23,241 bases of DNA from JAVXAN01 sp036660495. GTDB taxonomy: Bacteria; Bacillota_I; Bacilli_A; RF39; UBA660. This document shows positions 1-6,837 of the stretch, in pieces. Location of the stretch: NCBI GenBank assembly GCA_036660495.1, contig JAVXAN010000012.1, positions 1 to 23,241 of the forward strand, given 5' to 3'. Below the pieces are notes generated by a model, which had not been told where the DNA came from, did not search any database, and saw only the letters and a list, made by a program, of their open reading frames with translations. Both the position numbers and the translations under genes were made by a program. Every line of letters begins with the position of its first letter. The stretch's first letter is position 1.

Positions 1-564
1 ACTATATCTTTTTTCTTCAATATAATACGTTATACAAACAATTAGCGTTCCAACTGTTGCATATATTATATCAATCATTGTATCGGTTACCCCTGTTGTT
101 AAAACATTTTGAGTATCTCCATTTAAAAGACAATCACTAGTAAATTCAAAGATTTCCCAAATCCCAGCGGCCATTAAGCTAAAAGCAAACATAAATAAAA
201 TGTTAAAAATAATATTCTTTTTTGTATATGAATTCATCCATACCATCACCATAAGTGCTAAAACAGCTGTTAAACTTCCCGAAATAAGATGTGTAAAAGA
301 ATCATACCACCAAATCATGTTATACACGTTAAACACACTACCTATTAATTGAGCAAAAACAACAAACATTAGATATACAAACTCAATTTTTTGTGGAAGG
401 TGAACGTGAAATAAACTTCTAGCAATTCTAGGAAAAAACATAATTGGAATTATTGATAAACTAACTAAAATCCTTGAAGCATTATTATCACCAACCGCCT
501 TAATAAGAAAAAACACACCTATCGCAACTGTTATATAGATTAAAAAATCATTAATTTTTTTCAT
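1..564 (-). CDS. YjdF/DUF2238-like multi-pass membrane protein, C-terminus cut by window edge
   Basis: The frame is open from an ATG at 562-564 to the left edge: 188 codons are visible and the stop lies outside. The start is well supported by a Shine-Dalgarno AGGAGG at about 572-577. The protein is mostly hydrophobic helices. Seen: WWYDSFTHLISG (Asp88 and His92), then WEIFEF (Trp136, Glu137, Glu140), then GDTQNVLTTGVTDTMIDIIYA. This Asp-x3-His / Trp-Glu / Asp pattern within membrane segments resembles the YjdF (DUF2238) and wider VanZ-like families; I assign it from the pattern, not from a search. The biochemical role of that family is not established. It has its own promoter (586-615) and lies downstream of the GNAT gene on the same strand. 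Confidence 0.7.
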   Translation of the reverse strand, partial: MKKINDFLIYITVAIGVFFLIKAVGDNNASRILVSLSIIPIMFFPRIARSLFHVHLPQKIEFVYLMFVVFAQLIGSVFNVYNMIWWYDSFTHLISGSLTAVLALMVMVWMNSYTKKNIIFNILFMFAFSLMAAGIWEIFEFTSDCLLNGDTQNVLTTGVTDTMIDIIYATVGTLIVCITYYIEEKRYS

Positions 565-585
565 ATAATTAATCCTCCTAAATTA

Positions 586-615
586 ATTATATCATATTTA
601 AAATAATATATTCAA
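586..615 (-). promoter_or_regulatory. Promoter of the YjdF-like gene
   Basis: On the minus strand, -35 TTGAAT (610-615), 18 bp, then -10 TATAAT (586-591) preceded by TG with one base between (TGATATAAT). It lies about 20 bp upstream of the gene's start codon and just after the GNAT stop. Confidence 0.55.
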
Positions 616-621
616 ACAGGT

Positions 622-1206
622 TCATTTTATTATGAGTATTTTTTGAGTTCTTGATAGCCAAGTTTCCTTATTAAGAATCACTTCATAATCATCTATTGAA
701 TCTCCACTTTCTGTCTTCCATGAATCCTTGTTTATTCTATATGGAATAAATCCTAATTTTCCACAAATTCTTTTTACCTTATTATTTCCATCAGAGTATG
801 TACAAACAATATTATCATAGCCAGATTTAAACAAATAATTAATTACTACTGGTAGCAGCTCACTAATGTATCCATTATTCCAATAATCAGGATGAATTTT
901 ATAAATTATCTCAATAGAATTATTCTTTTTATCTTCATTATTAGTTAAAATATTACCAATTGGAAGATTTTTAAAATATATTATCCAGTCATACATATGA
1001 AGTTTTTTACACTTGTTATAATATGAATCAATACCGCTGGAAAAACACTTCATTATTTCCACAGATTCTTGTTTAACTGGAGCGTTTGATCCTATTAAAC
1101 TTTTATAATCATATTCATAAACCTTAATAAAATCATTGATTGTTCCCTTTTTTAAAACTAAACGTTTTGTCTTTAGTTCAATCGTTTCGTAATTAAAATT
1201 ACTCAT
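622..1206 (-). CDS. GNAT family N-acetyltransferase (RimJ/RimL-like)
   Basis: A 194-residue protein with the layout of the Acetyltransf_3 (RimJ/RimL-type) GNAT fold: it opens with ELKTKRLVLKKGTINDF, the usual 'T-x-R-L-x-L-R' first strand, has a central IGNILTNNE strand, then the acetyl-CoA-binding turn YWNNGYISELLPVVINYLF, and ends with SDGNNKVKRICGKLGFIPYR, the usual 'N-x-x-S-x-x-L-x-K-x-G-F' segment (here with Lys-Val for Ser). It should transfer an acetyl group from acetyl-CoA to an amine; the substrate cannot be inferred. Start ATG at 1204-1206 has AGGTGA six bases upstream. It stands alone with its own promoter (1264-1291) and stops at TGA (622-624). No hairpin terminator is evident after it. 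Confidence 0.85.
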   Translation of the reverse strand: MSNFNYETIELKTKRLVLKKGTINDFIKVYEYDYKSLIGSNAPVKQESVEIMKCFSSGIDSYYNKCKKLHMYDWIIYFKNLPIGNILTNNEDKKNNSIEIIYKIHPDYWNNGYISELLPVVINYLFKSGYDNIVCTYSDGNNKVKRICGKLGFIPYRINKDSWKTESGDSIDDYEVILNKETWLSRTQKILIIK

Positions 1207-1263
1207 ACTACTTCACCTACCATTTTTATTAAACAGTATAATTATCTAACTGTATGGTTATTT

Positions 1264-1291
1264 ATTATATCATCAAAAAACTATTAATCAA
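1264..1291 (-). promoter_or_regulatory. Promoter of the GNAT gene
   Basis: Minus strand -35 TTGATT (1286-1291), 16 bp, -10 TATAAT (1264-1269) with an extended TGA directly before it. The predicted transcript has a leader of about 50 nt. Confidence 0.6.
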
Positions 1292-1339
1292 TAACTTTTT
1301 AACTAATAATGTTTTTTTTTTCAAATTTGCTAATAAAGC

Positions 1340-1371
1340 TTGATAATTAGGAAATCTTTTGATATTATAAT
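1340..1371 (+). promoter_or_regulatory. Promoter of tRNA-Met
   Basis: -35 TTGATA (1340-1345), 17 bp, -10 TATTAT (1363-1368); an overlapping TATAAT lies at 1366-1371. The mature tRNA begins about 15 nt further on. Confidence 0.6.
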
Positions 1372-1383
1372 TATACAAGTCAT

Positions 1384-1460
1384 GGCGATGTAGCTCAGCT
1401 GGCTAGAGCGTTCGGTTCATACCCGAAAGGTCGTGGGTTCAATCCCCTCCGTCGCTACCA
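1384..1460 (+). tRNA. tRNA-Met (CAU anticodon, elongator type)
   Basis: 77 nt with encoded CCA at 1458-1460. The acceptor stem GGCGATG pairs with CGTCGCT (including a first G-U pair, as I recall for Bacillus elongator tRNA-Met). The anticodon stem TTCGG/CCGAA encloses loop TTCATAC with anticodon CAT at 1418-1420, and the T arm contains GGTTCAATCCC. The first base pair and overall sequence argue against initiator tRNA (no CGCGGG start with a 1-72 mismatch) and against the lysidine-modified tRNA-Ile. Confidence 0.95.
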
Positions 1461-1493
1461 AATAAAAAAATCGCACATATTTAAAGGTGCTTA

Positions 1494-1523
1494 AAAAAGA
1501 TTGTTTAATAAAACAATCTTTTT
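1494..1523. terminator. Bidirectional terminator between tRNA-Met and the SDR gene
   Basis: A perfect 13-bp hairpin: arms 1494-1506 and 1511-1523 around loop AATA, with T-runs leaving it on both strands. It serves the plus-strand tRNA and the convergent minus-strand gene, whose TGA stop (1523-1525) touches the arm. Confidence 0.85.
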
Positions 1524-2293
1524 CATTTGAAAACTTTACTTATTTTAGCAATCATACTTTGTAATAAAGGGGCTTTATATGTCTTTTTTGGAATCTTATC
1601 TTCAACTGCCCTTACTATTTGAATTACAATAGAACTTAAATCTTTTTTTGATATTAAACGCTTTAATAAATTCTCATATTTATAAATTTTATCTTTAACA
1701 TTATAAAAGTATTTTCCTTCATCATACTTACTTTGTAAAATAACTTCATTAAAACCAGTATTATACATCCCAGGCTCTATTAATATAATTTTAACATTCT
1801 TATTAATAAGTAAAAGTTCATATTGCAACGTTTTTACTATTATGCTTATTGATGCTTTAGTAGCAGAATATATACTGAAAAAAGGAATTATTATATTAGG
1901 GGCAAGGGATGACATAATAATAATTCTTCCCTTATCTTTATTAATCATTTGTTTTAATACTTCTTGAAGTAATTCAAACGAAGAAAAAACGTTAACTTCA
2001 AAATTTTCTCTTACCTTGTTCATCTTTGCTTCAATTATCGAGCCACCAAGGCCAATTCCAGCATGATTTATTAATACATCGGCATCTAACTTAAGAGCCA
2101 TTTTTCTATCTTCAGAATTTGTTATATCAAGTTTTATCACTTTTATATTATCTTTATCATTTAATTTTTTATTAACAACATCCTTTTGCTTATTTGTATG
2201 ACACGACAAATAAACATAATGTCCTCTTTGTGCTAAGGTAAGTGCTAATAAGTAACCAATCCCAGATGCTGCGCCTGTTATTAATATTTTCAA
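1523..2293 (-). CDS. Short-chain dehydrogenase/reductase (SDR), NAD(P)-dependent
   Basis: A classical SDR of about 256 residues. Seen in order: the Rossmann nucleotide loop TGAASGIG at the N-terminus, a conserved Asp after the third strand (KLDITN), NHAGIG in place of the usual NNAG, the catalytic Ser in RIIIMSS, and the YSATK catalytic Tyr/Lys pair. It should reduce or oxidise a small carbonyl/alcohol substrate, which is not identifiable. Start choice: an ATG at 2303-2305 has no Shine-Dalgarno, whereas a TTG at 2291-2293 has GGTGA five bases ahead, so I prefer TTG; the ATG would add four residues. Both candidate starts lie in the terminator hairpin of the upstream murC gene, which would bury the ribosome-binding site. 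Read-through from murC, or a promoter not found here, must supply the transcript. Confidence 0.88.
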   Translation of the reverse strand: MKILITGAASGIGYLLALTLAQRGHYVYLSCHTNKQKDVVNKKLNDKDNIKVIKLDITNSEDRKMALKLDADVLINHAGIGLGGSIIEAKMNKVRENFEVNVFSSFELLQEVLKQMINKDKGRIIIMSSLAPNIIIPFFSIYSATKASISIIVKTLQYELLLINKNVKIILIEPGMYNTGFNEVILQSKYDEGKYFYNVKDKIYKYENLLKRLISKKDLSSIVIQIVRAVEDKIPKKTYKAPLLQSMIAKISKVFK

Positions 2294-2325
2294 AAAAATC
2301 ACCATTAATATAATGATGATTTTTT
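2293..2325 (-). terminator. Terminator after murC, overlapping the SDR ribosome-binding site
   Basis: Arms 2293-2307 and 2311-2325 around a 3-nt loop. On the minus strand all 15 positions pair (one as G-U); on the plus strand one position mismatches, so it is built for the minus strand. A run of T follows (2298-2292 read on the minus strand). The GGTGA preferred as the SDR ribosome-binding site lies in its 3' arm. Confidence 0.75.
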
Positions 2326-2331
2326 AATTAT

Positions 2332-3630
2332 TTATAACATTTTTTCAAAAGTATTTTCCAGTTCATAAATATTTGTACAACTCATAAAACAAATTACCGC
2401 GTTTTTATGTGTCAATAGTTTCCCCACTGTATCAATTGATATCTTTTCAGCAAATGGTATTCGCTCTATTAACGTATCACTAGAGGCCATGGGATAATCA
2501 CTTTGTTTTTCCCTATCGCAGTGAATATCCATTACATAGGTTTTATCAGCTAGTGATAAAACTTCTATAAAATCATTCATTAAAGCTTCCGTTCTTGAAT
2601 AAGTATTTGGTAAAAATACCGCAACTACTTCTTTATCTGGGTATTTCTGCTTTGCCGCTTCAATTGTAACTCTAATTTCAGTTGGATGATGAGCATAATC
2701 ATCAATTGTTATAACATTACCAAATGTTTTTTCTTTAAACCTTCTTTTAGCATTAGTAAAGCTTTGTAACAAATCGTGAATAACATCATAACTAATACCC
2801 TGACTATCACAAATTGTAATACATGCTAAAGTATTTAAAACCATATGATTTCCATATAAAGGTATGTTAAAATGCCCATAAAAAACGTTTTTAATATAAA
2901 CATCAAAATTACTTCCCTTGTTAGTAAGAACCACGTTTTCTGCTCTAACATCATTGTTTTTACTATATCCATAATAAATTATCTCTTTATCAGTTTTTAT
3001 CTTTCTAACATTATTATCATCTCCACAAGCAATAATTATTTTAGCCTTATTTACAAACACTTCAAAAGTATTAATAATGTCATCAATTCCATTAAAACAT
3101 TCAGTGTGTTCTAACTCTATATTAGTTAAAATTACATAATTTGGATGATATGCTAAAAAATGTTTTTGATATTCACAGGATTCTAAAACAAAAAGTTCGT
3201 TTTTCTTATTAGCATAACCACTACCATCACCAATAAAATAATTACATCCTTTGGTTGGCTTTAATACGTGAGCTATTAAAGAACTCGTTGTTGTCTTTCC
3301 ATGCGTCCCACAAACTGAAATTGTTTTAAACATATTACTTAAATCACCCAATAAATCATTATATGGTTTTATTGTTAAACCTAAAGCTTTTACCCTTTTT
3401 ATTTCAGGATGTTCACTACTAAAAGCTTTAGAATATGTAACAATAGTATCTTTATCAATATTATGTTCATTATCATAATATATTTTTATGTTTCTTTTAT
3501 TTAATCCATCTTCTGTAAACTTATATTCTTTAACATCATCATATCCAGAAACATCATTTCCTAGATCAAATAATATTTGTGCTAACGTACTCATTCCTGA
3601 TCCTTTTATACCTATACAATAATATTTCAT
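2332..3630 (-). CDS. murC: UDP-N-acetylmuramate--L-alanine ligase
   Basis: Cytoplasmic ATP-dependent ligase adding L-Ala to UDP-MurNAc, the first step of the peptidoglycan stem peptide. The 432 residues match the family's usual length. Seen: N-terminal GIKGSGMSTLAQIL binding the UDP-sugar (as in Bacillus MurC), the P-loop GTHGKTTTSSLIAHVL at about 108-123, YVILTNIELEHTECF in the central domain, and the C-terminal-domain stretch IDDYAHHPTEIRVTIEAA followed by LPNTYSRTEAL. Start ATG (3628-3630) has AAGGAG upstream. It is transcribed from its own TG-extended promoter (3651-3678) and ends in a hairpin terminator. Its presence shows that the cell makes peptidoglycan, which fits the wall hydrolase further right. 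Confidence 0.96.
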   Translation of the reverse strand: MKYYCIGIKGSGMSTLAQILFDLGNDVSGYDDVKEYKFTEDGLNKRNIKIYYDNEHNIDKDTIVTYSKAFSSEHPEIKRVKALGLTIKPYNDLLGDLSNMFKTISVCGTHGKTTTSSLIAHVLKPTKGCNYFIGDGSGYANKKNELFVLESCEYQKHFLAYHPNYVILTNIELEHTECFNGIDDIINTFEVFVNKAKIIIACGDDNNVRKIKTDKEIIYYGYSKNNDVRAENVVLTNKGSNFDVYIKNVFYGHFNIPLYGNHMVLNTLACITICDSQGISYDVIHDLLQSFTNAKRRFKEKTFGNVITIDDYAHHPTEIRVTIEAAKQKYPDKEVVAVFLPNTYSRTEALMNDFIEVLSLADKTYVMDIHCDREKQSDYPMASSDTLIERIPFAEKISIDTVGKLLTHKNAVICFMSCTNIYELENTFEKML

Positions 3631-3650
3631 ACCATTACTCCTTTTAATAT

Positions 3651-3678
3651 ATTATATCACTTTTTATGTTTTTTTAAA
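3651..3678 (-). promoter_or_regulatory. Promoter of murC
   Basis: Minus strand -35 TTTAAA (3673-3678), 16 bp, -10 TATAAT (3651-3656) with extended TGA in front. It lies back to back with the tRNA-Leu promoter. Confidence 0.55.
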
Positions 3679-3685
3679 TTTTATG

Positions 3686-3713
3686 TTTAAAACTTTACAA
3701 TGTATGTTATAAT
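3686..3713 (+). promoter_or_regulatory. Promoter of tRNA-Leu
   Basis: Extended -10 TGTTATAAT (3705-3713) with a weak -35 TTTAAA (3686-3691) 16 bp before TATAAT. The tRNA starts 13 nt after the -10. Confidence 0.55.
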
Positions 3714-3725
3714 TTTCTTGTACCT

Positions 3726-3812
3726 GCCGGTATGGCGGAATTGGTAGACGCGCTGGACTCAAAATCCAGTGGTGGCAACATCATGTCGGTTCGAGCCCGA
3801 CTACCGGTACCA
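3726..3812 (+). tRNA. tRNA-Leu (CAA anticodon)
   Basis: 87 nt including encoded CCA (3810-3812), with the long variable arm of a class II tRNA (about 3770-3784). The acceptor stem GCCGGTA pairs with TACCGGT. Anticodon stem CTGGA/TCCAG encloses loop CTCAAAA, giving anticodon CAA at 3760-3762 (reads UUG). The T arm contains GGTTCGAGCCC. Confidence 0.95.
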
Positions 3813-3822
3813 AAAAAAAAAC

Positions 3823-3844
3823 AGTCGAATAATTCGGCTTTTAA
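3823..3844 (+). terminator. Terminator after tRNA-Leu (first of two)
   Basis: Hairpin AGTCGAA (3823-3829), loop TAA, TTCGGCT (3833-3839), then T-run. One U-G pair makes it fully paired only as plus-strand RNA. Confidence 0.75.
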
Positions 3845-3850
3845 AATAAA

Positions 3851-3877
3851 AAGGATAATCTAAATTATTCTTTTTTA
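3851..3877 (+). terminator. Second terminator after tRNA-Leu
   Basis: Arms 3851-3861 and 3866-3876 around loop CTAA, with a G-U pair only on the plus strand and a T-rich tail. It follows the first terminator by about 7 bases, forming a tandem stop that protects the next plus-strand gene from tRNA transcription. Confidence 0.6.
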
Positions 3878-3891
3878 TGTATATTTAATTT

Positions 3892-3919
3892 AACAATATT
3901 TTTATGTCAACATTATAAT
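3892..3919 (+). promoter_or_regulatory. Promoter of the 85-residue protein gene
   Basis: -35 TTAACA (3892-3897), 16 bp, -10 TATAAT (3914-3919). The leader would be about 50 nt. Confidence 0.55.
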
Positions 3920-3975
3920 GCTGATATGAATATATATAAATAGTAATTCAAATAACTAAAGAGAGGAAAATTTAA

Positions 3976-4233
3976 ATGAATAATGTGGATAAAATTGAGC
4001 AATTAAAGAAAGAAAATATTTTAGATTTAACCCATGATGAAATAAAACTGATTGATGACAAAGAAAAGTATGAAGTATATAAAACCATTTTAAGTGATGC
4101 AATTTGGAAAATTTACACGCTAGTAAACTGTAACGAAATATTAACATTATTAAAAATGGAAAAAAGAGTTACCCCAAGAGTTGTAATCAACTTATACAAT
4201 AGTTATAATAAAGAAAAAGAAAAAAGCTTATAA
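3976..4233 (+). CDS. Small conserved-looking protein of unknown function (85 aa)
   Basis: I do not recognise this protein. It is a soluble, charged, mainly helical 85 residues with no signal peptide or membrane segment; the N-terminal half is Lys/Glu/Asp-rich (VDKIEQLKKENILDLTHDE) and the C-terminus ends in a Lys/Glu run. It is a real gene by context: ATG at 3976 has AGAGGA upstream, a consensus-like promoter sits at 3892-3919, and a strong terminator overlaps its TAA stop. It stands alone, flanked by tRNA-Leu and the convergent slipin gene. The 63-residue frame on the other strand is a shadow. Confidence 0.7.
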   Translation: MNNVDKIEQLKKENILDLTHDEIKLIDDKEKYEVYKTILSDAIWKIYTLVNCNEILTLLKMEKRVTPRVVINLYNSYNKEKEKSL

Positions 4234-4242
4234 TAAGCTTTT
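4222..4242. terminator. Bidirectional terminator shared by two convergent genes
   Basis: Perfect 9-bp hairpin AAAAGCTTA (4222-4230) / TAAGCTTTT (4234-4242), whose 3-nt loop is the TAA stop of the plus-strand gene; it also touches the stop of the minus-strand slipin gene. T-runs leave on both strands. Confidence 0.8.
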
Positions 4243-5029
4243 ATTTTTTTGACATAGTTTTAATTAATGATGTAATATCTTCAGTCATAGGTGATTTACC
4301 CTCAAAACTTCTTAAAATTTCTACTGGTAACGCAAAAATTATAGTATTTGATTGATCTGAAGAAATATCGTTAATTGTTGACAAAGTACGCAAATGCATA
4401 GCTCCTGGTGTGGTTGCCATAATATTTGCTGCTTTCGCCAAATTTTCAGCTGCCTCTACCTCACCTGATGCTTTAGTTATAACAGCTTGTTTTTCCCTTT
4501 CAGCTTCCGCTACCTTTGCAATTACACGTTTCATTTCTTCTGGTAAAGAAACATCTTTTAATTCAACATTTTCAACCTGAATTCCCCAAGGATCAGTTGC
4601 TTCATCAATTATCTTACAAATTTCTAATGATATTTTCTCTCTTTCACTTAACAATTCATCAAGTGAAACAGATCCTACAGCATTACGCATGGTTGTTTGC
4701 GCTAACTGTCCTACCGCAAAATAAAAATTTTCTACCGCTAAAAGTGCCTTTGATGCATCAAAAACCTTATAGTAAATAACAGCATTAATCCTTACTGATA
4801 TATTATCTTTTGTAATTGCATCCTGCTCAGGAACATCAACTGCCTTTGTTCTAATATCAATTTTAGAAAAGCTTTGAATAACTGGAAAAACAATGTTCCA
4901 TCCTGGTTCCATTATTTTCGCAAACTTTCCAAAAGAAAACTTTATACCTCTTTCATATTCATTAACTTGCTTAATTGACGTTAAAATTACCAAAACCAAA
5001 AAAATTATTATTACCATAATAAACACCAT
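4241..5029 (-). CDS. Slipin (SPFH/band 7, stomatin-like) membrane protein
   Basis: 262 residues: one N-terminal membrane helix (about 2-17), then an SPFH domain with the signature NEYERGIKFSFGKFAKIMEPGWNI, RTKAVDVPEQ, and a Glu/Ala-rich helical region (KVAEAEREKQAVITKASGE) ending in the slipin-typical TIIFALPVEILRSF. These proteins oligomerise on the inner face of the membrane and organise membrane microdomains. Slipins are often encoded next to an NfeD-family partner; none is seen here. Start ATG 5027-5029 is preceded by AAGGAAGG; an internal ATG four codons in is an alternative. It ends in the bidirectional terminator shared with its convergent neighbour. Confidence 0.9.
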   Translation of the reverse strand: MVFIMVIIIFLVLVILTSIKQVNEYERGIKFSFGKFAKIMEPGWNIVFPVIQSFSKIDIRTKAVDVPEQDAITKDNISVRINAVIYYKVFDASKALLAVENFYFAVGQLAQTTMRNAVGSVSLDELLSEREKISLEICKIIDEATDPWGIQVENVELKDVSLPEEMKRVIAKVAEAEREKQAVITKASGEVEAAENLAKAANIMATTPGAMHLRTLSTINDISSDQSNTIIFALPVEILRSFEGKSPMTEDITSLIKTMSKK

Positions 5030-5070
5030 ATAAATTACCTTCCTTCTAATATAATATTATCACAAATAAA

Positions 5071-5097
5071 AAAAAATACAATACTTTGTATTTTTTT
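5071..5097 (-). terminator. Terminator after scpB
   Basis: Perfect 11-bp hairpin 5071-5081 / 5086-5096 around a 4-nt loop, with long T-runs. It overlaps the scpB TAA stop (5096-5098). Confidence 0.8.
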
Positions 5098-5647
5098 ATT
5101 CATCTTTATATTTAGATAAAAACAGATCTTTATCCTCTTCGTCTTCTTTAACTTCAAGTACTGGTAATTCATCAATTGATGATAAATTAAAATAATCTAA
5201 AAACTTATTATTTGTTTTATAAAGCATTGGTCTTCCTGGCATTTGACTTCTTCCACTTATTTCTATCAAACCTCTAAATAGTAATTTTCTAACCATTTCT
5301 CTACTTAAAACTCCCCGATATTCATCAATTTGTCCAACTGATATAGGGCCATTATAAGCAATGATTGCAAGGGTTTCTAATGAAGCCTGGGATAGTGAAC
5401 CACTCATTGTTTTATCAGCTAAAGCCTCATAATATGATTTATGTTCTTCCTTTGTGGACAACTTATATTTGTTTCCTAAATACACTAATTTAATGCCCCT
5501 ATCCTCTTTTAATAAATCTTTTTTATATTCTTCTATAAGTTGCAACCCTTCTTTTTTATCTAATTCTAAAATATTTTCAATTTCATCAAGTGATAAACCT
5601 TCTTCACCAACAATAAATAGTAAACCTTCTAAAACACCTTTTTTCAT
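5096..5647 (-). CDS. scpB: Segregation and condensation protein B
   Basis: ScpB is the winged-helix partner in the Smc-ScpA-ScpB condensin that compacts and segregates the chromosome. Seen: N-terminal GVLEGLLFIVGEEGLSLDEI, the family's SQASLETLAIIAYNGPIS, then EYRGVLSREMVRKLLFRGLIE and GRPMLYKTNNKFLDYFNLSS. The acidic C-terminal tail (EVKEDEEDKD) is typical. Start: the open frame extends seven codons upstream to 5668, but ATG 5645-5647 has AAGGA five bases ahead and overlaps the scpA stop by one base (TAATG), the usual coupled arrangement, giving 183 residues. It is the last gene of the operon with scpA and the unknown 128-residue protein. Confidence 0.93.
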   Translation of the reverse strand: MKKGVLEGLLFIVGEEGLSLDEIENILELDKKEGLQLIEEYKKDLLKEDRGIKLVYLGNKYKLSTKEEHKSYYEALADKTMSGSLSQASLETLAIIAYNGPISVGQIDEYRGVLSREMVRKLLFRGLIEISGRSQMPGRPMLYKTNNKFLDYFNLSSIDELPVLEVKEDEEDKDLFLSKYKDE

Positions 5648-6369
5648 TATTTTCCTTCTTTCAAGCAAATCATTATACTATTAAAATTACGATCTTGTTT
5701 AACATCAATTTCATTTTGTTTTATCATTTCTAAAATTGATAAAAAACTAATGATTATTTCTTGCTTGGTACTTTTTTCAAACAAGTCTTCAAAATTAACT
5801 CGTTTTTTCTCATTTAATATATCACGAATTTTTAAAATCTTTTCAGAAACAGAAATTTCTCTTTTAGTAATCCTTGTAGTAATGGGCTTTTGCATATCTT
5901 TTTTAGAAAGCAACTCATTAAAAGCATCTAATAATACTCTTATACTTAATTCTTCTTCTTTTTCGTCTTCTTTAACATATTCATTAAGATTTTCTGGTTG
6001 CTTAGTAAAAACTAATTTTCTAGTTAGCTCTAATTCCTTAAACTCTTTTGTCACTTCTTTATACTTTTTATAGGCTAGCAACCTTTCAATTAAAATCTCT
6101 CTAGGATCTTCTTCATATTCATCCTCACTATCTACTACTCGCCTAGGTAATAGTGTTTTAGATTTCATTTCAACAAGTTCAGAAGCCATAACTAAGTATT
6201 CACTAGCTATGGAAAGGTTTAAATCTTTCATCCTCATAATGTACTCTAAATATTGTTTTGTAACATCTTCAATCTTTATATCACAAATATCAATATCTTT
6301 TTCTTTAATCAAATGAAGTAATAAATCTAAAGGACCTTCAAATTTATCTGTTTCTATCTTATAATTCAT
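5647..6369 (-). CDS. scpA: Segregation and condensation protein A
   Basis: The kleisin subunit bridging the two Smc heads. 240 residues with the conserved N-terminus FEGPLDLLLHLIKEKDIDICDIKI, ITKQYLEY-like segment, and SEYLVMASELVEMKSKTLLPR; a charged middle; and a C-terminal winged helix (NFEDLFEKSTKQEIIISFLSILEMIKQNEI seen in parts). Start ATG 6367-6369, with AAGGTG nine bases upstream; a GTG four codons earlier at 6379-6381 is less likely. It begins one base after the stop of the upstream unknown gene and overlaps scpB by one base, so the three are probably translationally coupled. Confidence 0.94.
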   Translation of the reverse strand: MNYKIETDKFEGPLDLLLHLIKEKDIDICDIKIEDVTKQYLEYIMRMKDLNLSIASEYLVMASELVEMKSKTLLPRRVVDSEDEYEEDPREILIERLLAYKKYKEVTKEFKELELTRKLVFTKQPENLNEYVKEDEKEEELSIRVLLDAFNELLSKKDMQKPITTRITKREISVSEKILKIRDILNEKKRVNFEDLFEKSTKQEIIISFLSILEMIKQNEIDVKQDRNFNSIMICLKEGK

Positions 6370-6370
6370 T

Positions 6371-6757
6371 TTATTTAACACCTTTTTTCAAATTGATCAT
6401 CATATTATTATAAATATCGTAAAAAACTTCTTTAGCATTGCTTGAAAACTCTAGTTTTCCACTTTCTATTAATGTTTTAAATTCTTCTATAATATCATAG
6501 TAGATAGGACTTATTTCATCCAAAAAACTTCCTCCACTTGAAGAATGATTTCTATTATGAGATATTTCATAAGCTTTAGCAACACCATCGCTAAAATCAA
6601 TCCCTAGGTTTTTTTCATAGTCAAATCCTGTAGCATTATCGTTAAAGAAAGCTTTATAAATCTTAATTGAAAAAAAATCAATTTCATCATAAATAACTTT
6701 TGATATATGATATTCATTTGAACCAAATTTTAAAGTTTCAATCAATTTCATTCTCAT
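6371..6757 (-). CDS. Unknown protein encoded first in the scpAB operon (128 aa)
   Basis: I do not recognise this family. 128 residues, soluble, no signal or membrane segment; begins MRMKLIETLKFGSNEYHIS and contains a short polar stretch NRNHSSSGGS in the middle, followed by a helical C-terminal half. Start: the ATG at 6755-6757 has TAGGAG six bases ahead; the open frame runs 11 codons further upstream without a ribosome-binding site and into the promoter. One base separates its stop from the scpA start, so it is almost certainly co-translated with the condensin genes. A role linked to chromosome segregation is only inferred from position. Confidence 0.72.
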   Translation of the reverse strand: MRMKLIETLKFGSNEYHISKVIYDEIDFFSIKIYKAFFNDNATGFDYEKNLGIDFSDGVAKAYEISHNRNHSSSGGSFLDEISPIYYDIIEEFKTLIESGKLEFSSNAKEVFYDIYNNMMINLKKGVK

Positions 6758-6780
6758 GCTTTTAACTCCTATACTATTTA

Positions 6781-6809
6781 AGTATAACATATTTAACTTA
6801 TATTTTAAA
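6781..6809 (-). promoter_or_regulatory. Promoter of the scpAB operon
   Basis: Minus strand -35 TTTAAA (6804-6809), 17 bp, extended -10 TGTTATACT (6781-6789). It overlaps a divergent promoter and shares a 14-bp dyad with it. Confidence 0.6.
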
Positions 6810-6818
6810 TATGTTATA
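6783..6818. repeat. Perfect 14-bp inverted repeat over two divergent promoters
   Basis: Arms TATAACATATTTAA (6783-6796) and TTAAATATGTTATA (6805-6818) are exact complements separated by 8 bp. Each arm holds most of one promoter's -10 element, so a dimeric regulator or simply symmetrical promoter sequence could account for it. Confidence 0.7.
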
Positions 6819-6820
6819 AT
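6793..6820 (+). promoter_or_regulatory. Promoter of the RNHCP gene
   Basis: -35 TTAACT (6793-6798), 16 bp, extended -10 TGTTATAAT (6812-6820). The start codon is only 18 nt beyond the -10, so the leader is very short (about 10 nt). Confidence 0.6.
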
Positions 6821-6837
6821 CTCATTAGGTGAAAAAT

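Noticed and set aside
1384..1460. tRNA-Met gene as an integration site for a mobile element
   Set aside because: No repeat of its 3' end was noticed elsewhere in the window, no integrase is present, and the secretion cluster starts 8 kb away beyond housekeeping genes.
622..2293. Mycoplasma genetic code (TGA as Trp)
   Set aside because: TGA ends two genes, one of them directly at a terminator hairpin, and all Trp codons seen in the checked genes are TGG. Two stops alone do not prove it, but the pattern fits the standard code.
3956..4147. Minus-strand 63-codon frame opposite the 85-residue gene
   Set aside because: No ribosome-binding site or promoter, overlapped entirely by a plus-strand gene that has both.
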